The position numbers were made by a program, and so were the translations under genes. Below the pieces are notes generated by a model. The model made no database searches. It saw only the letters and a list, made by a program, of their open reading frames with translations, and was not told the DNA's origin. Of a stretch of 8,925 nt of DNA, positions 1-6,669 are shown one piece after another. The first letter of the stretch is position 1. Every line of letters starts with the position of its first letter. Location of the stretch: positions 1-8,925 of the forward strand of contig VBLA01000110.1 in the NCBI GenBank assembly GCA_005879245.1, read 5' to 3'. This DNA comes from Deltaproteobacteria bacterium. GTDB lineage: Bacteria > Desulfobacterota > Binatia > DP-6.

Positions 1-368
1 CCGTTGCCGATGCCGAGGATCGCCCGGCCGCGCGTCAGGTGGTCGAGCGTGACGAAGGCCTGCGCGAGCGTCGCGGGATGGCGCCGGAAGGGCTCGGTGA
101 CCCCCGTCCCGATGCGCACGCGGCGGTAGCGCGCCGCCATGAAGCCCATCATCACGTAGGGGTCGAAGAAGGCGTCCGGAGAGGGTACGATCTTCGCCGC
201 CGGGGTGAACTCCGGCTTCCAGACCGAGCGCGGGATGAAGCTCACGTAGTGGTCGGGGAGGAACATCGAGTCCGCACCGAAGAGCTGGGAGAGCCGCAGG
301 CTCACCCGCTCGAGGCGGAGCGGGGCGGTGCAGTTCGTCTGTACGCCGACCTGGAGGGTGTCGCTCAT
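1..368 (-). CDS. Luciferase-like (LLM class) flavin-dependent oxidoreductase, N-terminal part
   Basis: Partial gene: it starts at ATG 368-366 and runs off the left edge after 122 complete codons. The N-terminus MSDTLQVGVQ forms the first barrel strand. It is followed by a PDHY motif (residues 38-41), VRIGTGVTEPFRRHPATLAQ (84-103) and a TLDHLTRGRAILGIGN segment (107-122). This order, with the 'TLD..T.GR.ILGIG' signature, is typical of bacterial luciferase-like monooxygenases. These bind FMN or F420 in a TIM barrel and oxidise or reduce diverse organic substrates. The start codon overlaps the stop of the upstream MBL-fold gene as ATGA (368-365), so the two are probably co-transcribed and translationally coupled. 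The family is seen directly. Whether the cofactor is FMN or F420, and the substrate, cannot be told from this fragment. Confidence 0.85.
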   Translation of the reverse strand, partial: MSDTLQVGVQTNCTAPLRLERVSLRLSQLFGADSMFLPDHYVSFIPRSVWKPEFTPAAKIVPSPDAFFDPYVMMGFMAARYRRVRIGTGVTEPFRRHPATLAQAFVTLDHLTRGRAILGIGN

Positions 369-1255
369 GGCTGTGCTCTCCCTTCGTCGAGCGGCCTGAC
401 CAATTCGCCGCCGATCTCGTCGATCACGATGCGGTTCGCATCGGGGCCGGCCGCCGCGGTGAGGCGACGCATGGCGTCCCCCAACGGCTCGCGGCCGAGG
501 CGGAAGGTATCCCAGTGGATCGGCACGAGGTAGCGGGCCCCCGAGTCGAGGAACATCTGCCAGACTTCCTCGGGGTTAGCGTGGTTGCCGTGCCAGGGAT
601 CGTAGGCACCGTTGCCGAAGATCGCGACGTCGAGCCGCGTGTCGCGGAGCCGCGCGAAGTCCTTCGTGTAGGCGGTGTCGCTCGCGAAGAGCACGTTCAC
701 CCCGTCCTTCCGGAAGAGGTAGCCGTTGTAGCCCCGGGCAACTCCCCAGGGCCAGCGCCGGCCCCAGTGGCGGACGGGCACAGCCTCGATCGTGACCCCT
801 CCGACCGTGGTCCGCTCACCCCACCCGAGCTCCACGTAGGAGCGGAAGCCGAGGTCCCCGAGAAGCGAGCGGCAGTCGGTCGGCGCGACGAGGGTCGCGT
901 CCTTCGGCAGCGCGCGGAGCGTCGGGAGGTCGAGGCTGTCCATGTGAGCATGCGTGATCACGATGGCGTCGAGGGGCGGCAGCCGCTCGAGCGGGACGGC
1001 CGGCGCGACGATCCGGCGCGGTCCAATCGTGAGCGGACCGAGCGTGACGCCGATCCGCTCGAAGAGGGCAGGGTCGGTGAGGATGGTCGTGCCCGCGAGC
1101 TTCACGAGCACCGTCGCGTGGCCGACCCAGCCGATGGCGAGGACGTCGTTGCCCCACCGTTCAGGGGCGAGGAGGTGCGGTGGGGGCGGTGGCTCGGCGC
1201 CGCAGCCCCCGGCTGAGGCCACCAGGAGCCACGCGAGGACGATCAGGCGGCGCAC
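365..1255 (-). CDS. MBL-fold metallohydrolase, NAPE-PLD/UlaG-like, probable lipoprotein
   Basis: 296 residues from a GTG start (1255-1253). The N-terminus has MRR, a hydrophobic stretch and a lipobox-like ASAGGC ending at Cys18, then a Pro-rich linker, so it is probably a membrane-anchored lipoprotein. The metallo-beta-lactamase fold follows: WVGHATVL (43-50), a LTDP strand (59-62), the metal motif HAHMDSLD (102-109), VRHWGRR with His163, ASDTAY with Asp193, GNHANPEEV with His225, and PIHW with His247. The HWGRR, NPEE and PIHW.TFRL motifs place it near the N-acyl-phosphatidylethanolamine phospholipase D/UlaG-type hydrolases, which cleave phosphoesters or lactones. One oddity: the last His of HxHxDH is Ser107 here, removing a usual zinc-2 ligand. 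The protein overlaps the downstream monooxygenase by 4 bases. Family assignment is secure; substrate is unknown. Confidence 0.88.
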   Translation of the reverse strand: MRRLIVLAWLLVASAGGCGAEPPPPPHLLAPERWGNDVLAIGWVGHATVLVKLAGTTILTDPALFERIGVTLGPLTIGPRRIVAPAVPLERLPPLDAIVITHAHMDSLDLPTLRALPKDATLVAPTDCRSLLGDLGFRSYVELGWGERTTVGGVTIEAVPVRHWGRRWPWGVARGYNGYLFRKDGVNVLFASDTAYTKDFARLRDTRLDVAIFGNGAYDPWHGNHANPEEVWQMFLDSGARYLVPIHWDTFRLGREPLGDAMRRLTAAAGPDANRIVIDEIGGELVRPLDEGRAQP

Positions 1256-1271
1256 GCGCCCCCCGGTTCCG

Positions 1272-1284
1272 GTGTGCTATGAGG
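1272..1284 (+). promoter_or_regulatory. Candidate extended -10 / SD element upstream of the SDR gene
   Basis: GTGTGCTATGAGG lies 7 bases before the SDR start, in a 36-base divergent gap. TG-C-TATGAG resembles an extended -10 box and would give a nearly leaderless transcript. The GAGG at 1281-1284 could equally be a Shine-Dalgarno sequence with a 7-base spacer. A near-identical string occurs before the DUF47 gene (5960-5972). I see no clear -35 box. Which function applies is inference. Confidence 0.35.
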
Positions 1285-1291
1285 CTCGACC

Positions 1292-2071
1292 ATGCGACTC
1301 AAGAATCGGATCGCGATCATCACGGGAGCCGGCGGGGGAATCGGGCGCGCCGGTGCGCTCGCCTTCGCGCGAGAGGGGGCACGCGTCGTCGTGAGCGACA
1401 TCGATCCCGAGCGGGGCGACGAGTCGGCGGCGCTCGTCCGCGCGCGCGGCGGCGACGCGATCTTCATCGCTGCCGACGCCGGGCGCCCGGCGGACGCGAA
1501 GATGCTCGTCGAGGAGACGGTTGCCCGGATGGGCGGGCTCGACATCCTGTACAACAACGCCGGCATCGCGCCGCTCGGGCAGGACGGCTTCACCCCGACC
1601 ATCGCCGAGGAGGACTGGGACTGGATCATCCGCGTCAACCTGACGAGCGTGTTCCTCTGCTGCAAGTACGCGATCCCCGTGATGGCGCACCGCCGCGGCG
1701 CTGCGATCATCAACACCGCCTCCTCGATGGCCGTCCTCCCGGCGGGCCTGACGGACGCGTATGCCGCGTCGAAGGGTGGGGTGGCGACGCTCACCCGCTC
1801 GATGGCGCCCGGCTGCGGCCTGATGGGCATCCGCGTCAACGCGCTCGCGCCGGGCTACGTCGAGACGCCGATGACCCGCGTGATCTTCGAGAGCCCGTCC
1901 CTCCGCGAGGCCTTCGCCAAGGATCACGCGACGGGCGTCCAGCCCGTCGAAGACGTCGCCAGCATGGCCGTCTTCCTCGCCTCTGACGAGGCGGCGAGCC
2001 TGACGGGCGCCGTCCTCACCTGTGACCGCGGCTGGACGGCGTTCAAGCGACCGGCGGTGCTGGCGCCGTAG
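1292..2071 (+). CDS. Short-chain dehydrogenase/reductase (classical SDR)
   Basis: 259 residues, the usual length for a classical SDR. A Rossmann fold opens with TGAGGGIG (residues 11-18). Asp36 after the second strand (VVVSDID) favours NAD(H) over NADP(H). NNAG (88-91) is followed by the catalytic set Asn116 (RVNLTS), Ser144 (NTASS) and YAASK with Tyr157 and Lys161. RVNALAPGYVETPM (181-194) is the normal nicotinamide/ribose contact region, and the C-terminus ends in an LTGAVLTCDRGW segment close to the usual 'G..l.vDGG' of the family. All catalytic residues are present, so it should be an active NAD-dependent alcohol/ketone oxidoreductase. The substrate cannot be deduced. It diverges from the MBL-fold gene and converges on the next gene with an 18-base gap. 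Confidence 0.93.
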   Translation: MRLKNRIAIITGAGGGIGRAGALAFAREGARVVVSDIDPERGDESAALVRARGGDAIFIAADAGRPADAKMLVEETVARMGGLDILYNNAGIAPLGQDGFTPTIAEEDWDWIIRVNLTSVFLCCKYAIPVMAHRRGAAIINTASSMAVLPAGLTDAYAASKGGVATLTRSMAPGCGLMGIRVNALAPGYVETPMTRVIFESPSLREAFAKDHATGVQPVEDVASMAVFLASDEAASLTGAVLTCDRGWTAFKRPAVLAP

Positions 2072-2089
2072 CGGGCGTCGCCGCGCGCC

Positions 2090-3622
2090 TCAGAGCCCAC
2101 CCACCTCGCACCAGCCGGCGGGTACCGCCTCGCCCTCGAGGCGGCAGGCGGCGAACTCGACCCGGGTCGCCGTCGCGCCGCGCACCCGCACGACGGGGAG
2201 GCGATGGACCGCCGCCGCCACGATGCGGAGGCTGGTGCCGTCGGCGAGGTCGACGTCGAGCCCGAGATGGTCGAGCGGCGCCTCGGGTCGCCCGAGGGCG
2301 GCGTGGGCCGCGACCACCGCGACGCGCTCGGCCCCCCGGTGGAGCACCCCGCGCGCCGCCCCGTCCCCGAGGCCGAGCGTGAGGAGAAGCCGCTCCCGTT
2401 CGCTCAGACGGAGCGCCGCTCGGAGCCGTGGCCACGGCTCCGATGGTACCGCGGTTTCGGCGAATCCCGGCCCGTCGATCTCGACGACCTCGGCTTCGAG
2501 ACGCGCCTGCCCGGAGACCGCGCCGAAGGTCTCCGACGCGTCGGGGGTGAAGTCGAGCCGGACCTCCGCGTCGACGAGGGAGGCGTCCGCCAGGCCGCGC
2601 TCGAGGTCCAGAAACGGCGTCGTATCGGGAAAGCGGAGGAGCGGGCCGCGAAAGCGGACGCCGAGCCCACCGCCGCTGCGCGCTGCGACGTCGAGGCCTC
2701 CGACCCGTCCCGGCGGCTCCGTGGTCCGCTCCCCCGTGAAGAGCACGAGCCCACCCTCGGGCAGGAAGAGAAGGAGCCGTCCACGGTCCGCCTCAAGACC
2801 GACGAGCCCGCAGAGCCTCGAGCTCGTGAACTCGACGCGGAGCGCCGCGGGGGACGCGCCCGCCGCGGGTGCTCCGATCCCGGCCGGCGGCGCGGCGGCC
2901 TCGGCGGGCGGTGTCACGAGGAGCGGGAGCACCCCGACGCAGGCGTCCACCAGCACGTCCCGCCATCGACCCGACCAGCGGAGCGGGATGCCGAGCTCGA
3001 GCTGGACGGCGTCGACGTATGGGGCGCGCGCGGCGAGCCCCCGCACGAGTGGCCGGGGGTCGCCCTGGTGGCGCGGGGTGAAGAGCTGGATCAGGTTCTC
3101 GCGATGGCGGGCGGGGTAGCGCGCCCCGACCGTCGCCGCGATGCCGCGCGCGACGCAGGCGTCCACCAACGCCGGGAGCGCCGTGGTGGCGAACGCTGGC
3201 GACACGGCCGCCCCGGGCCCGACCGCGAGCGACCCGGGGCTCGTCCGGCACCCGACGCCCAGATCGACCGCTGGCTGGATCACGTTCCAGCCGTGGATCG
3301 TGAAGAGCGTGGCGCGCCCGTGGCGGGCGATCGCCGCGTCGAGAAGCTCGCCGAGGCGCTCGAGGAACCACGGGGCCCTGGCGGCCGCTTCGCCGATCCG
3401 GTTCAGGTCGACGTCGTTCCGGTCCTCGCGCTCGTTGATGAGCGCCGCCGCACCGGTCGTGGCGGCGAGCGCGGCGGTGAGCGACGCGGTGTGCAGGTCG
3501 TTCACGCGCACGCCGCCGGCGCTCCAGGGCCGTCGGACCGGGTCGCGGCGTCCCCCGTGCGGCGCAACCAGCACGAGCGGCAGCGTGCCGGGGATGACGA
3601 GCGGGCGCGCGGGGGACGGCAC
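2090..3622 (-). CDS. N-formylglutamate amidohydrolase-like domain fused to unrecognised beta-rich C-terminal domain
   Basis: 510 residues from GTG (3622-3620). The first 235 residues look like the N-formylglutamate amidohydrolase (FGase, HutG-type) superfamily: VAPHGG (19-24), NEREDRNDVDLNR (63-75), FTIHGW (107-112) and a late VQLELG (206-211), which carry the expected His and Glu metal/catalytic positions. No signal peptide is evident. A Pro/Ala-rich linker (about 237-262) then leads into about 250 residues with alternating hydrophobic strands and few helices. Segments such as VRFRGPLLRF and ARLEAEVVEIDGPGF faintly recall lipocalin-like carotenoid-hydratase/DUF7064-7065 domains, but I am not sure. 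FGase proteins are usually about 250-300 residues, so this one is almost twice the normal size. The N-terminal superfamily is likely; true formylglutamate activity is not implied. The codon-position and amino-acid pattern favour this strand over the long plus-strand ORF opposite it. Confidence 0.75.
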   Translation of the reverse strand: MPSPARPLVIPGTLPLVLVAPHGGRRDPVRRPWSAGGVRVNDLHTASLTAALAATTGAAALINEREDRNDVDLNRIGEAAARAPWFLERLGELLDAAIARHGRATLFTIHGWNVIQPAVDLGVGCRTSPGSLAVGPGAAVSPAFATTALPALVDACVARGIAATVGARYPARHRENLIQLFTPRHQGDPRPLVRGLAARAPYVDAVQLELGIPLRWSGRWRDVLVDACVGVLPLLVTPPAEAAAPPAGIGAPAAGASPAALRVEFTSSRLCGLVGLEADRGRLLLFLPEGGLVLFTGERTTEPPGRVGGLDVAARSGGGLGVRFRGPLLRFPDTTPFLDLERGLADASLVDAEVRLDFTPDASETFGAVSGQARLEAEVVEIDGPGFAETAVPSEPWPRLRAALRLSERERLLLTLGLGDGAARGVLHRGAERVAVVAAHAALGRPEAPLDHLGLDVDLADGTSLRIVAAAVHRLPVVRVRGATATRVEFAACRLEGEAVPAGWCEVGGL

Positions 3623-3659
3623 GGCGGGCTCTCTAGCTTTTCGCCTGCCGACCGTCTAC

Positions 3660-5159
3660 ATGCCGCGCATGCGCCGGCCAGGAGGCTGTGCGAGTGTTCA
3701 CGGCGGCTGCGACGAACGATCCGGGTGCTGCGAGCGGGGTGCTCGCGCTCCACGGCTCGTTCGTCTCGCTCGCCGTGATCACTCGCACAGACTCCTTGCT
3801 GCCGCGCTGGCTCTCCTCGGGTGCGTCACTCGGGCCGGTGCGCTGGACCGCCCGCACGTCTACCTGATCGTGGTCGACGGGCTCGATGCGCGCCTCGCCA
3901 CGCCGGCACGCATGCCGCGTCTCTTCGAGCTCGCGACGCGCGACGCGGAGCACACCTCGGCGTTCCTCGATGCCCGCGCCGTGATGCCGACGCGCACCAA
4001 CACGAACCACGTCTCGCTGCTGACGGGGACCTACGCGGAGGCGCACGGCATCACCGGCAACGCCTACTGGAGCCGGGTGCCCGACGTGGCTCCCGGGCGG
4101 CTCGATGCGGCCGAGCTCATCGCCGTCGAGACGCTCTTCACGGTGGCCGAGACGACGCAGCCGAGCCTCGTGACGCTCGGTGCATTCTCCAAGCCCAAGC
4201 TCGCGCGGCTGTTCGCCGCGGCGCCGGACCGGCAGCGGGCACCCGACGTGCTGTGGTCGGCGGAGCTCGCCTCGCCGGCGGGCCGCGATCGCGTCACCGG
4301 CTACAGCTTCGACTCCGAGACGATGGACGCCCTCCTCGCGCTCATGGCGCCTGCCGAGCCCGATCTCGCCGTCGTCAATCTCTCCGATGTCGACCGGACC
4401 GCGCACGCGCGCGGACCCGACAGCGACGACTGCGAGCGCGCCGTGGCCGGCGCCGACGCGGCCATCGGGCGCCTCGTCGATCATCTCCGGGCGCTCGGGC
4501 GCTGGGAGCGCGCGGTGCTGGTCGTCACCGCCGACCACGGCTTCACGGCGCTCGCCCCGACGTCCGAGCGGCCCTACCCGGTGATCACCTTCGGCCGCGA
4601 CCTGCTCCGCGCGCGGGTGACCGGGGTGCACCTGGTCGCCGACGGCGGGGTGGAGCACGTCTACGCGGACGCGGTCCCCGCCGAGGCGACGACGGTCGGG
4701 GCCGACGTCGAGCTGACGCTCGCCCGGGTTGCGGGGCTCGCGCGCGAGACGCCCGGGGTGACTGAGGTGCTCGCCCGCCTCCCGGTGGGCGGCGTCACCG
4801 AGCTGGTGAGTGCGCATCCCGACTGGCATCTCAGCCACGAGCGCACGGGCGAGCTCCTCCTCGTCGCCTCGCCGGGGTACGAGTTCGTGGATCCCTTCGA
4901 CCCGGCCGAGGCGAGCCTGCTCGGCAACCACGGCGGCCCCGGGGAGCTCACCGTGCCGCTCGTCGTGAGCGGCGGCTACGCGGGCCTGCGACCGGCGCGC
5001 CCCGGCGCGCCGGTCCCGATGCTGGTCGACGTCGCTCCCACGATCGCGACGCTGCTTGGGCTCCGCCTCCCGCGTCGCCTGGACGGCACCCCGCTGGCGG
5101 CGGAGCTCGTCGGACACCCGCTCGTCGCCGTGCTAGCGGACGCTCAGAGTCCGCACTGA
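3660..5159 (+). CDS. Secreted type I phosphodiesterase / nucleotide pyrophosphatase (alkaline phosphatase superfamily); start uncertain
   Basis: 499 residues if read from ATG 3660 (ATG 3669 is also in frame). The metal and catalytic set of the NPP/phosphodiesterase family is complete: VVDG with Asp73, MPTRTNTNH with nucleophile Thr113, GITGN with Asn134 (phosphate-contact position), DVDRTAH with Asp245 and His249, TADHGF with Asp292 and His293, and GNHGG with His424. It ends with the usual VDVAPTIATLLGL and DGTPL stretch. A signal-peptide core (LLAAALALLGCV, residues 45-56) ends at AGA before the mature LDRPHVYLIVVDG. It should act in the periplasm or outside the cell, releasing nucleoside monophosphates or other phosphomonoesters. 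The first 40 residues are Cys/Arg-rich with no SD, so the annotated N-terminus is doubtful (see finding). The 3' end overlaps the convergent amidotransferase gene by 16 bases. Confidence 0.87.
   Translation: MPRMRRPGGCASVHGGCDERSGCCERGARAPRLVRLARRDHSHRLLAAALALLGCVTRAGALDRPHVYLIVVDGLDARLATPARMPRLFELATRDAEHTSAFLDARAVMPTRTNTNHVSLLTGTYAEAHGITGNAYWSRVPDVAPGRLDAAELIAVETLFTVAETTQPSLVTLGAFSKPKLARLFAAAPDRQRAPDVLWSAELASPAGRDRVTGYSFDSETMDALLALMAPAEPDLAVVNLSDVDRTAHARGPDSDDCERAVAGADAAIGRLVDHLRALGRWERAVLVVTADHGFTALAPTSERPYPVITFGRDLLRARVTGVHLVADGGVEHVYADAVPAEATTVGADVELTLARVAGLARETPGVTEVLARLPVGGVTELVSAHPDWHLSHERTGELLLVASPGYEFVDPFDPAEASLLGNHGGPGELTVPLVVSGGYAGLRPARPGAPVPMLVDVAPTIATLLGLRLPRRLDGTPLAAELVGHPLVAVLADAQSPH
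3681..3685 (+). promoter_or_regulatory. Shine-Dalgarno GGAGG pointing to an out-of-frame GTG at 3694
   Basis: GGAGG is followed 8 bases later by GTG 3694. That GTG opens frame 1, not the phosphodiesterase frame, and reads VFTAAATNDPGAASGVLALH onward to a stop at 3865-3867. No comparable SD precedes the in-frame ATGs at 3660 or 3669. This supports a frame disturbance between about 3775 and 3800. Confidence 0.4.
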
Positions 5160-5890
5160 CTGAAGAAGTTCGAGAACACCCGCTGCGCGACCGGCGCGAG
5201 CTCGCGCAGCCGTGCCGGCGTCTCGGCGACGAGCCGCGACGGATCGACACCCCCGCCGGTGATGAACTCGCGCGACTCGGGCTCGACAACGAGACGCCCG
5301 ATGATCGTGTCGGTGAACTCGAGGTGGAACTGGAGCCCGTAGACGAGGTCGCCCCACCGGAAGGCCTGCTGCTCATAGAGCGGCGAGCGGGCGAGGTGCT
5401 TCGCATCGGGGGGCAGCTCGTAGGTGTCGCCGTGCATGTGGAAGACGTTCAGGTGGTCAGCCGCGCCGCCGACGACCGGATCGTCGACGCCGTCGTCGCT
5501 GAGCGTGACGGGGGCCCAACCCACCTCCCGCCGTTCACCGCGGTAGACGCGTGCGCCCAGGACCTGCGCGATGAGCTGCGCGCCGAGGCAGATGCCGAGG
5601 ACGGGACGTCCGCTGGTGAGCGCGCGCTCGATCAGCTCGATCTCGATGCTGAGGAAGCGATGGCGGTCGGCCTCGTAGGCGGCCATCGGGCCACCCAGCA
5701 CGATCAGCCCGCCGACCGGCCGGAAGTCGCGGGGTGGGGGCTCACCCCGGGCCAGGTCGAGATAGCGGTGATGCACGCCGTGCTCACGGAGTGCGTTGGC
5801 CAGCAGCCCGAGCCCCTCGGCCTGGGTGTGGCGAAAAACGAGCCAGAACGTCCCCTCGCCCGAGGAGTCGTCCCCGCCCCGGCGTGTCAT
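5144..5890 (-). CDS. Class I glutamine amidotransferase (GMP synthase-like GATase1)
   Basis: 248 residues from ATG 5890-5888. The glutaminase triad is visible: Cys101 in the nucleophile elbow GICLGAQL (99-106), then His189 and Glu191 in GLQFHLEF (185-192). The oxyanion region LIVLGGPM (62-69) is also present. The domain stands alone, with no synthetase part, as in the 'GMP synthase-like glutamine amidotransferase' group. Such proteins hydrolyse glutamine or gamma-glutamyl bonds, and some act on gamma-glutamyl amines. A longer reading upstream to 6082 is open but would cross the divergent DUF47 gene, and the chosen ATG has a purine-rich SD just upstream. The gene sits between a convergent phosphodiesterase and a divergent DUF47 gene, so it is probably transcribed alone. 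Its partner or substrate is unknown. Confidence 0.9.
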   Translation of the reverse strand: MTRRGGDDSSGEGTFWLVFRHTQAEGLGLLANALREHGVHHRYLDLARGEPPPRDFRPVGGLIVLGGPMAAYEADRHRFLSIEIELIERALTSGRPVLGICLGAQLIAQVLGARVYRGERREVGWAPVTLSDDGVDDPVVGGAADHLNVFHMHGDTYELPPDAKHLARSPLYEQQAFRWGDLVYGLQFHLEFTDTIIGRLVVEPESREFITGGGVDPSRLVAETPARLRELAPVAQRVFSNFFSQCGL

Positions 5891-5891
5891 G

Positions 5892-5900
5892 CCTTCCCTT
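5892..5900 (-). promoter_or_regulatory. Ribosome binding site of the glutamine amidotransferase gene
   Basis: On the minus strand AAGGGAAGG lies 1 base before the ATG at 5890, inside a longer purine run (GGGAAAAGGGAAGG, 5905-5892). The AAGGGA part is at a workable distance of about 5 bases. It supports ATG 5890 over the longer upstream reading. Confidence 0.55.
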
Positions 5901-5959
5901 TTCCCAACCGGGCACCCGCAGTCAAGGCGCGCGGGGTGGCCTGGAGGGGCCGTCGGGGG

Positions 5960-5972
5960 GTGTGGTATGGGG
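5960..5972 (+). promoter_or_regulatory. Candidate extended -10 / SD element upstream of the DUF47 gene
   Basis: GTGTGGTATGGGG is nearly identical to the element before the SDR gene (1272-1284). The TATGGG lies 16 bases before ATG 5982; the GGGG at 5969-5972 could serve as an SD with a 9-base spacer. It lies in the 91-base divergent gap between the amidotransferase and DUF47 genes. Function as promoter or SD is unresolved. Confidence 0.35.
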
Positions 5973-5981
5973 CCGCGGCGT

Positions 5982-6641
5982 ATGGCGACTACCGGTGCAC
6001 GGCGGAATTTCCTCTCCCGGCTCCTGCCAGACAGCAAGGGCGGGCAGTTCTTCGACCTCTTCGAGCAGCATGCCGAGCGCACGCGCGAGGCGGCGGCGCT
6101 GCTCGCCGCGACGCTGCGGGACGGTGCCGACCCCGAGCGCCAGGCCGGGCGCGTGAAGGACGTGGAGCATCAGGGCGACGAGATCACGCACACCGTGATC
6201 GAGCGCCTCCACCAGACCTTCATCACCCCGATGGACCGTGACGACATCCACCTCCTCATCTCCCGCATGGACGACGTGCTCGACCTGATCGACGCCTCCT
6301 CGGAGCGCATCTGGCTCTACGGCATCCGCACCATGCAGCCCGAGGCGCGGGAGTTCGCCGACGTGCTCGAGAAGGCGGTCGAGGAGCTCGTGGGAGCCGT
6401 GCGGGTGCTGCGGGACCTGAAGGACCGTGCCCGGCTGATCGCGCACTGTACGGAGATCAATCGCCTCGAGAACGAGGGCGACCGGATCCTCCGCCGCGCC
6501 GTCGCCCGCCTCTTCCAGGAGAGCGTCGATCCGATCCACGTGATCAAGTGGAAGGAGATCTACGACAACCTGGAGGACGCGATCGACCGCTGCGAGGACG
6601 TCGCGAACGTGATCGAGGGTGTGGCGCTCGAGTACAGCTGA
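5982..6641 (+). CDS. DUF47 / PhoU-like phosphate transport regulator
   Basis: 219 residues from ATG 5982. This all-helical protein has the DUF47 (TIGR00153-type) pattern: FFDLFEQHAE near the N-terminus; VEHQGDEITH and TFITPMDRDDIHLL in the first half; and IDRCEDVANVIEGV at the C-terminus. The E..GD/D..H and E..GD repeats (NRLENEGD in the middle) are the metal-cluster type motifs shared with PhoU. These proteins are commonly encoded directly before Pit transporters and are thought to modulate them. The Pit gene follows here after 28 bases. ATG 5967 is also in frame and would add 5 residues (MGPRR); I prefer 5982 because the element at 5960-5972 would overlap the longer start. Confidence 0.92.
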   Translation: MATTGARRNFLSRLLPDSKGGQFFDLFEQHAERTREAAALLAATLRDGADPERQAGRVKDVEHQGDEITHTVIERLHQTFITPMDRDDIHLLISRMDDVLDLIDASSERIWLYGIRTMQPEAREFADVLEKAVEELVGAVRVLRDLKDRARLIAHCTEINRLENEGDRILRRAVARLFQESVDPIHVIKWKEIYDNLEDAIDRCEDVANVIEGVALEYS

Positions 6642-6669
6642 CGCGGCGCGGACGCCCACCTCCCACCCC

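Noticed and set aside
2071..2084. Small hairpin (GCGG...CCGC) between the convergent SDR and FGase-like genes
   Set aside because: The stem is only 4 bp with no T tract on either strand, which is expected by chance at this GC content. It is not supported as a terminator.
2204..3778. 524-codon open frame on the plus strand
   Set aside because: It is antisense to the FGase-like gene. The translation is Arg/Glu/Asp-rich without hydrophobic core patterns, whereas the minus strand gives normal protein composition and FGase motifs.
3694..3867. 57-codon frame-1 ORF with SD and GTG start as a separate small gene
   Set aside because: It runs into the signal-peptide and catalytic-strand coding region of the phosphodiesterase and its second half has no coding look. 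It is better explained as the true 5' end of that gene in a shifted frame.
3633..5117. 494-codon open frame on the minus strand
   Set aside because: It is antisense to the phosphodiesterase, whose catalytic motifs are complete. Its translation is Arg/Gly/Glu/His-rich with no motif.
5885..5890. TGTCAT resembling half of a Pho box near the DUF47-Pit genes
   Set aside because: It is a single half-site overlapping the amidotransferase start codon. No second repeat lies 11 bases away, so Pho control is not supported.
5891..6082. Upstream extension of the amidotransferase reading frame to 6082
   Set aside because: It would overlap the divergent DUF47 gene. The added residues are unlike the family, and ATG 5890 has a good ribosome binding site.
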